Below are positions 38,041-48,556 of a stretch of DNA of 64,000 bases, in pieces. The notes under the pieces are model-generated. The model was not told where the DNA came from and made no database searches. It was given only the letters and a program-made list of their open reading frames with translations. The stretch is taken from the NCBI GenBank assembly GCA_027924645.1, contig BSBN01000140.1:10422501-10486500 (forward strand), read 5' to 3'. Position numbers and translations under genes: made by a program. Source of the DNA: Cunninghamia lanceolata. Its lineage: Eukaryota; Streptophyta; Pinopsida; Cupressales; Cupressaceae. Position 1 is the stretch's first letter; each line of letters begins with the position of its first letter.

Positions 38041-38615
38041 TCTCTATTTATGTGCATGGTTGACCTCCTTGCCATTGCTGGCTATCTTGAAGACACCCTA
38101 AACTTTATCATTGAGATACATGTTAAATCTGTGCTGGTTGTATGCATGTGTTTTCTTGGTGCCTGTAGATCACATATGAATATAGGCTTAGGAGTATTTA
38201 TAGCAATGCTACTTTTTGATTTGGATCCTAAAAATACTACACAACTTATGTTCTTCTCTCAAACATCTATCCACAAGTGGGCAGGTGTGGTGAGGTAAGG
38301 ATATTGATGAAAGATAGAGGAATTAAAAAAATAACCAGATGTAGTTGGATTGAAGGGCATAAAATGGTACATACTTTTTTGTGTAGGAGACAAATCACAT
38401 CCATAGACAAAGGAGACCTATACAAAGTTGTAGAAATTGGCTTGGAAGATGAAGGCAACAAGTATTTTCCAAATTCAAGAATTTACTTAATGCTATGGAA
38501 GGATGGGAAAAAGAATTATTTCTCTGCCACCATGGTGAAAAGTTGACAATTGCATTTGGTTTGTTAAACATTCCCAATGGAACAACTATTAGACCTTTAT
38601 CTTAAGGTTACTCAT
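38041..38615 (+). pseudogene. PPR protein fragment (E/E+ domain and start of DYW), captured or inserted
   Basis: The plus strand reads CMVDLLAIAGYLEDTLNFI, CFLGACRSHMNIGLGVF, then KDRGIKKITRCSWIEGHKMV, VHTFL and, after a frame change, IAFGLLNIPNGTTIRPLS. These follow the usual order of the C-terminal end of plant PLS-class PPR proteins (last PPR motifs, E and E+ domains, first part of the DYW deaminase), which act in organelle RNA editing. The zinc-binding HxE and CxxCH of DYW are missing because similarity stops near 38615. There are frameshifts near 38260-38300 and 38540 and a stop at 38545. It lies inside the CACTA boundaries, so gene capture is the simplest reading. Confidence 0.8.
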
Positions 38616-39059
38616 GAACCTTTAGATAAATAATTATTGAAAAAAAATTGTGCATTCATTAATGACATGTAAGAGAATTTAATAAACTGGTACTTAAAAA
38701 CTCTTTAATGTTTATGTCTAATGCAGGTTATTAGATTAATAGTGAAAAAGAACATACATTGACCACACAATTTGTGACACTTAAGGTTATGTAAAAGAAT
38801 TTATAGTTGATAGTTAAATTGTATAACAATTTTTTTTATGATCTTTAGTAACGTTTATTACAATTGTTGCATGTTTTACATCATTGGAATGACATATTAG
38901 CGGTAACTTTTTTGGAATTTTATTATGGTATGTGCACTTTGATATGATGTAATGTGATTATGGTTTCATTTCATATGTTGGAATATTAGATATATAATAG
39001 AAAAATAAATTATTAGATGAAATAAATAATAACTTTTCATTTTAATTTTTTTTTTGTAG

Positions 39060-39275
39060 AACACGGGTCTTCCAGAAGATGAAGATGATCTTGATGATAT
39101 AGATCCAGATTATATTGGTTCTGGTATAGATCACATGGTAGAGGATGATGATGATGTAGATACAGAAGAAAATGAGGCCAATGATGATGATGATGATGAC
39201 GACGACGATGATGATCATGATGATGATGATCACAATGGTGATGATGATGATGAGGCAGTTGCTGGTAGTAGCTAG
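39060..39275 (+). CDS. Acidic poly-Asp terminal exon of the CACTA gene (partial)
   Basis: A pyrimidine tract and TTTTTTTTGTAG acceptor precede 39060. From there 71 codons run open to TAG at 39273-39275. The peptide is extremely acidic: LPEDEDDLDDIDPDYIG, then long Asp runs encoded by GAT/GAC repeats, then EAVAGSS. Such acidic tails occur on plant transposon proteins. It is probably the last exon of the spliced ORF at 34678-35793, but linking exons were not identified. The opposite strand is open (His-rich) only because GAT repeats read as ATC/CAT. Confidence 0.55.
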   Translation, partial: NTGLPEDEDDLDDIDPDYIGSGIDHMVEDDDDVDTEENEANDDDDDDDDDDDHDDDDHNGDDDDEAVAGSS

Positions 39276-39339
39276 TGACTTTCAAGATCATATAGACTGC
39301 ATCATGGATCATTGTTGATATATCGTTATAATGCCTCTT

Positions 39340-39560
39340 TTTATTGTTACTATCATATGTATCATTTTCACGGCCTGCAGTACCATATTATTGAGTTGTA
39401 TCTTTTTCACATGTATCAATTTGACTTATATCATTTAGACATGTATCATCTTCACTTGTATCATTTTAAGTTACATAATTTATCATTCTTACTTATATCA
39501 TTTGTACATGTATCATTTTGACTTATGTCGACTGTTGGACATGTATCATTTTGACATGTT
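39340..39560 (+). repeat. Diverged TGTATCATTTTGACT repeats
   Basis: About ten loosely spaced copies of TGTATCATTTTGACT-like words follow the poly-Asp exon, probably in its 3' untranslated region. Otherwise 39276-39975 is AT-rich and without genes. Confidence 0.6.
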
Positions 39561-39974
39561 ATTGATCTACTAGCATATTTGACTTTCACTTGTTTTAGTT
39601 ATATAAGATGATGATCTTATCAGTATTGACTTGTAAATTTTTATATATTCAAAGTGGTCAATGATTTTTGGATGGATATTTATTACGTATGATGATTTTA
39701 ATTTACTACTCAGGATGGATGTTGTAAAATTCAATTAAATTATAGATATTTGACTCACTTGTTTTAATTATAGATGATGATCATGTTATAATAATTATCT
39801 TGTTATTTAATCATGAGTTAAATAATTAAATTACTTACTTTATAATCATATGAGTTATTTAAGAGGCATGATATATTTAACTAATTAAATTGAAATAAAA
39901 CATATTAAATTAATAAATGTAAGCAAAACAATAAGCATTTTTAGTAGCAACAAAAGACACAAAAATGGAAGCAA

Positions 39975-40670
39975 CAAGCGATGTTATATTGAAAGCATAA
40001 AATGAAGCAAAACTGGAAGAAAATTTTGAAGCAACAGTGGAAGCAAAACTGGAAGCAAAATTGGAAGCAAAACCAGATGCAAAATTGGAAGCCAAATTGG
40101 AAGTAAAACCAGAAGAAAAATTGGAAGTGAAATTGGAACCAAAATTGGAAGCAAAACTAGAAGCAAAATGGGAAGCAAAACTGGAAGCAAAAATGGAAGC
40201 AAACCTAGAAGCCAAATTGGAAGGAAAAATGCAAGCAAAACTAGAAGCAAAATTGGAAGCAAAATCAGAAGTAAATCCAAAAGCAAAACTAGAAGCGAAA
40301 CTGGAAGCAAAACTAGAAACAATACTGGAAGCAAAACCAGAAGCAAAACGGGAAGCAAAATTGAAAGCAAAACTGGAAGCAAACCTGGAAGCAAAACTAG
40401 AAGTGAAACCGGAAGCAAAACCAAAAGCAAAATGGGAAGCAAAAGCGGAAGTAAAACCAGAAACAAAACTAGAAGCAAAATTGGAAGCAAAATTGGAAGC
40501 AAACTTGGAAGTGAAACCGGAAGCAAAACCAGAAGCAAAACTGGAACCAAAAGCAGAAGCCAACCTGGAAGCAAAAGTGAAAGAAAAATTGAAAGCAAAA
40601 CTGGAAGTAAAACTAGAAGCAAAACAAGAAGCAAAACTAGAAGCAAAATCAGAAGCCAAACTCAAAGCAA
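39975..40670 (+). repeat. 12-bp repeat block GAAGCAAAACTG, about 55 units
   Basis: A degenerate tandem array of 12-bp units (GAAGCAAAACTG, GAAGCAAAATTG, GAAGTAAAACCA) fills nearly 700 bp in the subterminal part of the CACTA element. Because the period is a multiple of three and TA-stop words are rare, at least two frames on each strand stay open. The plus strand would give an EAKL/EAKP repeat peptide of about 228 residues, the minus strand ASxFASxFA- or LLVLL-type peptides. No evidence of translation. Confidence 0.9.
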
Positions 40671-40880
40671 CAAAATATGGCACTAACTCCGGTGTTAATC
40701 CTAGCACCAAATATCAACGCTAAACCCGGTGCTAAATATAGCGCTAAACCCGATGTTACAATCGGAGCTAAACATGGCGCAATAGTGAGATGCAATTGGG
40801 CACTCAGTTTTGGGCTAGCAGAAGTGTCCAATTCATGGACTCAAATGTACTAAAATCTGACGCTATTTTAGGCACTAATT

Positions 40881-40898
40881 GCCTATTTTGTTGTAGTG
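40881..40898 (+). repeat. CACTA right terminal inverted repeat
   Basis: GCCTATTTTGTTGTAGTG; its reverse complement begins CACTACAACAAAATAGGC. A 3-bp target duplication would be CAT or similar but cannot be checked without the left end. Confidence 0.75.
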
Positions 40899-43661
40899 CA
40901 TAGGACTTTGGTTATAATGTAAGATTACCTGCATAGTAGGATTCTTGCAGGTCATATTTCCAAAATCCTTTTCTTTAAATTGGAGCTTGATCCTTGTGAT
41001 GGGTGTATTGGATGTGGATGATTCAGTTAAGTTGGATGAATCTATATATGATGAAGATGGTTGAGCCACATCATTATTAGGAATCTGGATGGGATTGTAA
41101 TATCTTTCTTGCATGGCTCTGTAGAACTCAAAAGGTCTGGGATCTCCAAAGATGGTTATCTTAGTTCCATTGTGCAGGAATTCAAGGCATTGATGGTAGG
41201 TGGAGGGTATGGCTTGCATGCCATGTATCTAGGGGTGGCCTAGGATAATTTTATATGGAATATCAAGGTCCAAAACTTGACATATAGTATCTACTATTGC
41301 TTGACCAACTTGAATAGGTAACTTAATAACACCTTCTACCTCATGCTCAACATCATCATAGGCTTTAATAGTCATGCATTTCTCTACATCAATGACACTA
41401 TTAGGGTATCCAAACTATTTTAATAATTTAAGAGGATAGATATTGAGGCCAGCCCCACAATGTATGAGGACTTGTTTGACTCTGCATTGACGAATATACA
41501 CTTCTTGGTGAAGGGTGTCTTAATGGGATGGAGTGTCAAGTGGGAGATCTTTTTCAGTTAATACCAAGTGATGAGGGGATTTGCATTTTGTCCTATCATG
41601 GCTTCAAATTGATCAACATTGATATTTTTTAGAACAGAAGACTCCTGAAGTGCTTTATCAATGATTTGTTTATGGGTAGGAAATGTTCGTTTTAGAAAGG
41701 AAATTTGAGCAGGTGTTTTACCTAGATGATCTAGGATGTTATATTCAAATGATGGATGGGTGATATATGGTGCTCCTTGATGAGTGACATAACCTCAATG
41801 GGTGGTAACTACACAATCAAGGGTTTGTCCTTTGATAGAGATAGTGGAAACATAGGTATGAATTTCGTCTATATGACCCACGATGGAATCATAAGAGGTA
41901 GAGGTATGGTTGGCATTCTTAATGTTGTTTCCCTTATTAGGGGCATTTCCTTTACCATGATTAGGGAATGGATCCTTCTATATTACAAGATCATTAATTG
42001 AGGAATTATTAGGGTGATCTTCAATAATTATGTCTCCTCGAGCAATAAGATTTTGATTTAGGTTCATTAGTCTCATACAGTTAGGTGTTTTATGTACTTT
42101 GACCCCATGATATTCACAATATCCATTGTCTTCATACCATGCAAGTTTGAATTGTGGTTCTTCATATTATTTGATTTCAAGCGATTTGATGAGATTAGAC
42201 TAGACTAATTTTAGTAAGGCAAATTTGATAGGTTTTCCTAATAGGGTAAATTCCCACCTAGGTACTAAGCCTTGTCTTGGTTATTCCTTAGAATGGTCAT
42301 AGCATTATTGATTTGTTGTAAATTGAGTGATTTTTGTACCTTTTGACTATGTTTTGTGCCTACCACTCCATAATTGACAATGTTTTTATTTTTGGCCCAA
42401 AAGCAAGATTTTTAACTAGATTGTGTAATGTTTTCTTTTCTTCCTTTGTAGATTTTGACTAAGCCCTTAGCACTAAGTTCCTTTTCGATAGTGATTCCCT
42501 TTTCTATGACCTCATCGAATGAAGTGGCACGTTAAACTTACAAGTGAAAACCTATCTCCTAGTTTATATTTTGGACAAAAATATGTACCAATTGTTTTTC
42601 AAGGATAGGCCATGAGAATTTACCTACCATATTACTCCAATGTTGTAGGAAGGAAATGAATGTCTCTCTATTTATTTGTTTGTTATTACATAAGTCTATC
42701 ATGGAGATTTTGTGTTCGATGTTGTATGAGAAATGAGTAATGAAATTTTCAACCAACTCATTGAGAGATTTAATCCCAAGGGGTAGATGGGAGAGCCATT
42801 TGATAGCATGTCCTCCTAGAATTCGAGGAAATATGCACATAACGTTTGTGTCATTTTCAACTACCTCTAGGAAAGCAATGAAAAATTCTCAAATGTGGTC
42901 ACATGGATTTCCTTTTTTCTTATACTTGTCAAATTTAGGCATCTTGAAATTATCTGGAAAAGGGATCATAGAAATAGATATGTCAAAAAGATAAGAACAT
43001 ATGTTTTCTAGGGAATAATTTGTGTTTGTGTGTCCTACTTCAATGCTTGAAATTTACTTTTGCATGCTCTAAATTTGTTGTGCTAACTCAAGTGTGGGTT
43101 GAGGTGTATTAAAATGATATGAAAAGGGTTGGATGTTTGAAGTTGTGATGATTGAGGTAGGTTGGTGTGATATGAAAAGGGATTGGATGTTTGAAGTTGT
43201 GATGATTGAGGGAGCTTGGAGTGATATGAAAAGGGATTGGATGTTTAGGTTATGTATGAATTAACTAGTATGTTAGGTTGAGCCATGGATGAAATATTTT
43301 GAGGGATAATGGAGGGAATAGTTATGGTGACATGACTATGTGTGATTGGATTTTGATAGAGGGGTTTGATGTATTGATTAACATATGGTAGTGAGTGAAT
43401 ATTGAGTGACGGGATATAAATTTGAGTAGGTAGTATTGGAGTGACTACAAGTGTGATGAAGGGATACTTGTGATAGGGGTGTTTGATGATGAATTGGGTA
43501 TGGTAGAAGTTGGAAGAGGATTTGATCCTCCCAAGGAGGTTACAAGAGAAATGGTGATAGGGTCTTGTTCCTTGATAATAGAAGTGTTGAAATCACATAG
43601 TATGTTGGTGCCATTTTAAGCAAGCAAAAGGAGAAACCTATTAGGATCAGATGCTAAAATA
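40899..43661 (-). pseudogene. Tat-like Ty3/gypsy gag-protease remnant
   Basis: Read right to left: gag N-terminus MPKFDKYKKKGNPCDHI (about 42930-42880), gag core LGGHAIKWLSHLPLGIKSL (42810-42760), a C-H-H-C zinc-binding segment YCEYHGVKVHKTPNC (42118-42074), the protease region IHCGAGLNIYPLKLL (41470-41425) and LGHP-stop-IHGMQAIPSTYHQCLEF (41240-41180), then FGDPRPFEFYRAMQERYY. The catalytic Asp of the D-x-G-A protease motif reads His. Several stops are present. The reading is cut at 40899 by the CACTA end, so RT, RNase H and integrase are absent. The right end is cut at 43667 by another gypsy-type element. Confidence 0.8.
43115..43248 (+). repeat. Three tandem copies of a 53-bp unit
   Basis: GATATGAAAAGGGATTGGAT begins units at 43115, 43169 and 43222, each followed by TGTTTGAAGTTGTGATGATTG or a variant. 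They lie in the N-terminal part of the gypsy gag remnant. Confidence 0.85.
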
Positions 43662-43666
43662 CAGTT

Positions 43667-46094
43667 TGTTGGTGCATTCACCTGGAGTTAAGGTTTCAAA
43701 CTAAAAATTTGCAGGCATTTTAATTGTAAAACCTTCAAATTTTCTAAGTCTGTCAGCCTTCACTTTTTCATGCATGTATCTTTGTATATGCATTGCTATT
43801 TGTATGTACATTTGAATGTGCAAGCACAAATGTACATTGGCGGGCCCAAAAAATAAGTCAAATGAGCTTCAAAAAGTGCAAAAATTAGTTTTATGCATCT
43901 TTGTATGGATATCGGGCTTGTATGTGCAATTTTAGGCGTGAAAAGTGGATGTACATTGAAGATTCTGTCACATATTCCTAGAATATTCCATGCTTGTATG
44001 TAAGGGTTTGCATGTATATTTTGCATGTATGTTTGATATACAACGGGTAGATACAATGGAGATATGCAAAGGAAACATACATCGCCAAGATACAAAGGTA
44101 GAATGTACATCGCAAAGATACAAGGGTGATACACAAGAGGAAAAATGCAAAGGACACATACAAATACAAGATCCAAAGGAGGAGATACAAAGTTTGGGGC
44201 AACCAATTGCATGTATAGGCGATTGTATCTTTGCACATACAATCACATATACAATGTGATATACATTCATAATATACAAGGCCCGGACCTGAAAAGGTAT
44301 GCAGTTTAGTTGATAAAGGCACAAGTGTTTGTTTGTATCTTTGTTTGTATGTCCACGTTGTATGTTTGTACATACAAGGGTCATATACAAAGGGAAGGCA
44401 TATAATCTGGATCCCACTGGAGAATCAAATGTAGTGAATAATCATTTTGGGGTCTGCGGCTTGCATAATGATGTGCTTGTATATGCTGATATACAAAAGG
44501 AAAAGATGCAAGCCAGATTTCAAAGGTTTTTCAAATCTGATTGATAAATGAGTTGGAGTCCAAGGTTGTATATTACATTTGTACATGCAATATACAAAGT
44601 GATATACAAAGAATGAAGATGCAAACTGGACCTGATTGTAGTTTCAATTTGTTCCACAATGATTTGGGGTCTGCGCCTTGTATGTGTTGTAGTTGTATGT
44701 ATATACAACTTCATATACAAGGATTTGAAGGTGAAAAAGGTTAACTGGAAGAGGGAAAAGTTAGCGATGGAAAAAGGGCACCTACGTGGCATGATCTCAC
44801 TGGCGGTGGACTTTTTAAAGATGCCAACATGGATTTTCAACCTATATGGGTAGATTTCGACTGTCGATCTTGCCTACGTAGAGCCCAAGTTTGTGTCTAG
44901 GATTTAAAGCTTCAATCGACTATCTTTTGGCACTGTTTTTGTGTGCTCATTCCACAGTAAACTGACCTTGCTACATGCTGATGCAAAAAAACATCACATA
45001 TGTTTGTTTGCTTGAGGTCCAGGTTGCTTCTACTGGTGGTTTTCAGTATGGATCTGACTGCTTCAGCTACTGAATTTATTGAAGATCTAATTGTTTCATT
45101 GAAAATCTTAAGAGGATGATCTATACATTTATGAAGTTTGTCAATGTCTAGGTGGCTACAAGCTTGTCTGCTCCTTAAAAAAGGAATCCATGGCCATTCT
45201 ACAGGTTGTTGAAGACATGGGCATTTTTTGGAGAAATAACAAAGAACAAAGCATTTCTTGGATGTTTTGTCTCTTTTTGTGAGTTTATGAGTTGCATTTG
45301 AATGCACCTTGTACATATGTTTAGTTTCATATTGTGTTTATATGAAAAATGCTTTGTTACATGTGTTTGGTTGTCTGTCTCCATTTATTTTATGCATCCC
45401 TTCTTTTGAATATGGTTGCTAAGGTTTACTTAGATTCTAGGATATCAATTTCTATATTGCATGCTTAACTTTTGACCTCCATTCAAGGAGTGGATTAAAC
45501 TATTTTAGGTTAAGTATGAAGAAGATTGTATGGTAGCAAGGATGTTTGTAAGTAGAGATAGCTAAATACTCAGTCTTGGGTGGTGTTTGTAAGACAAATA
45601 CCAATCCTAACCCCTTGAAACTTCAATGCTAGTGCAAATCATTCTCTTGTATATGTCTAGTTCACTCCTTGCCCCAAGATAGGCACCGGTCTGCCCTTGT
45701 GTAGTAGTTATGATCCAAAACCCTCTGTCTTGCATCCAAAATATTAAAACAAATCATTTCATATTCCAACTTGTTAGTTTGTAGGAGTAGAAATAGGACC
45801 CCTACATACTCTCATTCCTAACTAGTTAGACATGTCCAAGAACACTGCCAACCTTGTGATTTATCATGTAAATCTTGGTCCAAACATGAGTGTCTTCTGC
45901 ATGTTGTTGTAAAGCTAAATCTTTCTATTGGGTGAGTCAAAGTTAAACCTTTAGCTATAGGGATACTCCCTTGGTGCGACAGAACTAGAAGTGAAGGGGA
46001 GGCAGCTCACACAACCTCCTGTATTTGTTGTCTGAATCTGCCTGTGCATTGGAACTGGCAAACCCTCTGCCAATTCAGAGAGAAAGAACCAACA
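43667..46094 (+). repeat. 5' LTR of gag-only gypsy element
   Basis: 2428 bp, matching 48557-50973 along its whole length. Its first 1.2 kb is dense in TGTA/TACA words (GTATCTTTGTATG, CATATACAA), which creates many spurious open frames on both strands. Confidence 0.93.
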
Positions 46095-46097
46095 AAG

Positions 46098-46115
46098 TGG
46101 CGACTCTGCTGGGGA
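46098..46115 (+). other. Primer-binding site, TGGCGACTCTGCTGGGGA
   Basis: It lies three bases after the LTR end. This form is common in Tat-type gypsy elements. An imperfect second copy (GTGGCAACTCCACTGGGGA) occurs at about 46160-46179. Confidence 0.8.
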
Positions 46116-46751
46116 GTTGAAGTAAAAAAGTGAATTTTTTCCCATCCAAGTCACAAACAAAGTGGCAACTCCACTGGGGATATTGAATTAAAAGGGTTAT
46201 TTTTGCCTATCCAAGTTAGGGGTTTCAGACCTGGAAGTGCCTTGTTGTAGCAAACTTAAAATTTTTATATGTGGCTCTGCTGTTGGAGAACCCAGAAAGG
46301 AAAAGAAATGAATTTGCATCTTCATGTTATTTGAAGCTCATTCCTCTGCCAAAGAGGTGGCAACTCTATGCACAAAGAACCTAATAAAAGACACAAGAGG
46401 TGTTAGATTTTCATACAATCAATCAGGGAAAGGAATTTACAGCAGCTACAACATACCTAGGTATTTTTATAAGTTTTAAAGGATTCCCTATTTGGTGAAG
46501 TAGCATTGGTTAAAAGGCAAATGTTGGTAAAACTTACATGCTTTGTATTTGCTAAGAATGTATTTTGTGTTTCAAGAGAAGTATGCAATGTTGTTGAAAG
46601 ACTCATTTAGAGGACTTTAGGAAATTTAAAATAGTAGATTATATTGTAAAGGCCTAAGGCCATTGTTGTAAAAGGAAGTCTAAGTTGAGAAGAGGGTTGC
46701 AAAAACACATAAAGATCTATTATCAGCCCATGCACCCTTGTGAGGTGTCAA

Positions 46752-48417
46752 ATGCAAAAATGTATAGTGACCAATCCCAAACCATGTAATAAAAGAAGTT
46801 TCAACATTGACAGATATAAGGCCATAAATTTCAATGACATTTGTGGTTATCCTAATGCTTTTCCGTCTAAGATTAGAAAGTATTTTCCTAAGTTCAGTGG
46901 TGTAAAGGATGAATCAGCTGAGAGACACTTGCAGTAGTTTAGAAATGTAATAGATGACTTTGAGATTGACCATGAAGATATAGTTACGAGATTATTTGTT
47001 CAATCTCTAGTTGAAGATGCAAGGGACTAGTTCTCCTATCTTCCAGCATACTCTGTCAGCTCTTGGCAGGAATTTAAATTTGCATTTCTAGAACAATATG
47101 GTGAAAGAATATCTAAATATGTAGTTATCAGTGATTTCATGTATATCCATATTGAAAAATATGAGTTAATTCCATCCTTTAACCTCAGATGTATGAAGGC
47201 ATTGAAAAGAATTCCAGAATGTATGAGACCTAATGATGCATTGTGCATGGTGGTCTATCTAGGAGCATTTGATAAGAAAATGAGCTATAGATTGAGAGAT
47301 AAGGAGCCCACCACATTGCATCAGGCACATCAGTTTGCAATTGACATTGAAAACAATTGGAGGTATAGAATTCAAAAGGGTTATTTCTCTGCAAATTTCT
47401 GCTGCCCTGCAGTCCCCAATGTTGATGAAAGATATAATTTATATGTTGAGAATGAATCTTGCATTCACACCACTGCTATCCCTATTTATACATCATTCCA
47501 AGTTAATGATGACTCTGCCATGGAGGAGGATGCCCTGATTTGCCCAGCAAATGAAGCTGATTGTGATGATTTTTCAAGTAATATTTACATGCCAGTCCAC
47601 AGCAAAGAGCGTTCATGTTTAAATGATCCAGTTATTCATAGTTGTGATCATATGGATCAAGAGTCAATTCCAGTTTCATCAGGAAGCATTAGAGGGCTGG
47701 AAAGTGATATAGATAGTGCAACTTCAGAATGCATTGAAGTAACAGAGATCTTGTATGTGGGGCAATCAAAAGATGAAGAAGAGGTGAATTGTCATGAGGA
47801 AGAAGCAGAGACCTTTGCAATGAGATTGAATCCCCCTTATGATGAGCCTTTAGATGCATTAAACATTGTGAGTCATGACCTTCATTGGTGCAGAATTAAC
47901 CCTCTTTTTTGTAGATGATGATAAATATGAGGAGACAACTGACATAGGTGCTACATCAGTTTGTGAAGAGGGGACCTATGAATCAAAATCAAAGATGTTC
48001 AACTCTTGTAAGGATGATATAGATTACATTGATGGTCTCATATATTTTGAATGTCTTTAGTTTTTCGATTAGCTGGATGAGTGCCTGGCAATGTGCAGCA
48101 ACCAGGTAGATAATGAAGAATGCCAAGTGCAATATGATATACTATCTGAGGAATATAACATACATATGTTGCCTAATACTGAAAGATATTCTAGTATGTA
48201 TGGTTATGTGTCTGATTTTGAAATGCAGAGTAACAGAGGCAATACTGATAGAGGCAAGCTTTCAAAAATGGTAAAGCATGTAATGGACAAGATCAGCATG
48301 TGGGCAAATTTTGTTGATGTTTTCAGCTGTGGTTGGGATCATTTAGATCAAAATCAGGCATTTGACAGGAGAAGATTATGGTTTTTCATTTTTGGCTACC
48401 TAGGGCCGCCAAAATAG
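46752..48417 (+). pseudogene. Gag-like ORF of the 2.4-kb-LTR element
   Basis: One frame runs from ATG 46752 to 47918 with stops at 46935 and near 47025. A frameshift near 47900 leads into a second frame up to TAG at 48415, with stops near 48058 and 48069. The N-terminal part has the gag pattern KYFPKFSGVKDESAERHLQ, an ARD-stop-FSYLP segment where family members have Trp, and WQEFKFAFLEQYGERISKY. A long acidic C-terminal region (DDEEE, TSECIEVTE) follows without zinc knuckle or protease. The start is tentative. It would form capsid-like particles if intact; that is family knowledge only. Confidence 0.65.
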
Positions 48418-48556
48418 TGTTCAAAGATATGATTTGTCATGTAGGTTGGTGTAGCTTTGACTCTGTGCCCAATGGATATAAGGGATTGGTCTGCATCCCA
48501 GAGATCCATGGTTCTCACCATGCCTGCAAGAGGCATGCATCCCCAGACAGAGCCAA

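Larger units (their letters stand above)
33750..40898 (+). mobile_element. CACTA (En/Spm-like) DNA transposon, left end truncated
   Basis: The right end GCCTATTTTGTTGTAGTG (40881-40898) is the reverse complement of a classic CACTACAA... CACTA terminus. GGTGCTAAA/AGCGCTAAA-type subterminal motifs lie near both ends (33765-33915 and 40680-40880). The left terminal repeat itself is not seen where the telomere-like array stops, so the left end is lost. The right end sits in the gypsy gag-protease reading at 40899, showing it inserted there. Contents: a spliced ORF, a PPR-DYW fragment, a poly-Asp exon and a 12-bp repeat. Confidence 0.75.

Noticed and set aside
39037..39312. Histidine-rich and isoleucine-rich open frames on the minus strand
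   Set aside because: They are the complement of the GAT repeats of the poly-Asp exon; no start context or motif.
39910..40723. Long overlapping open frames on both strands (Ala/Ser/Phe-, Leu- and Lys/Glu-rich)
   Set aside because: All follow from the 12-bp period of the repeat; reported as a repeat, not as genes.
43796..44853. Several 90-150-residue open frames on both strands, repeated at 48650-49860
   Set aside because: They sit inside LTRs, appear in both copies and arise from TGTA/TACA-rich sequence; no domain recognisable.
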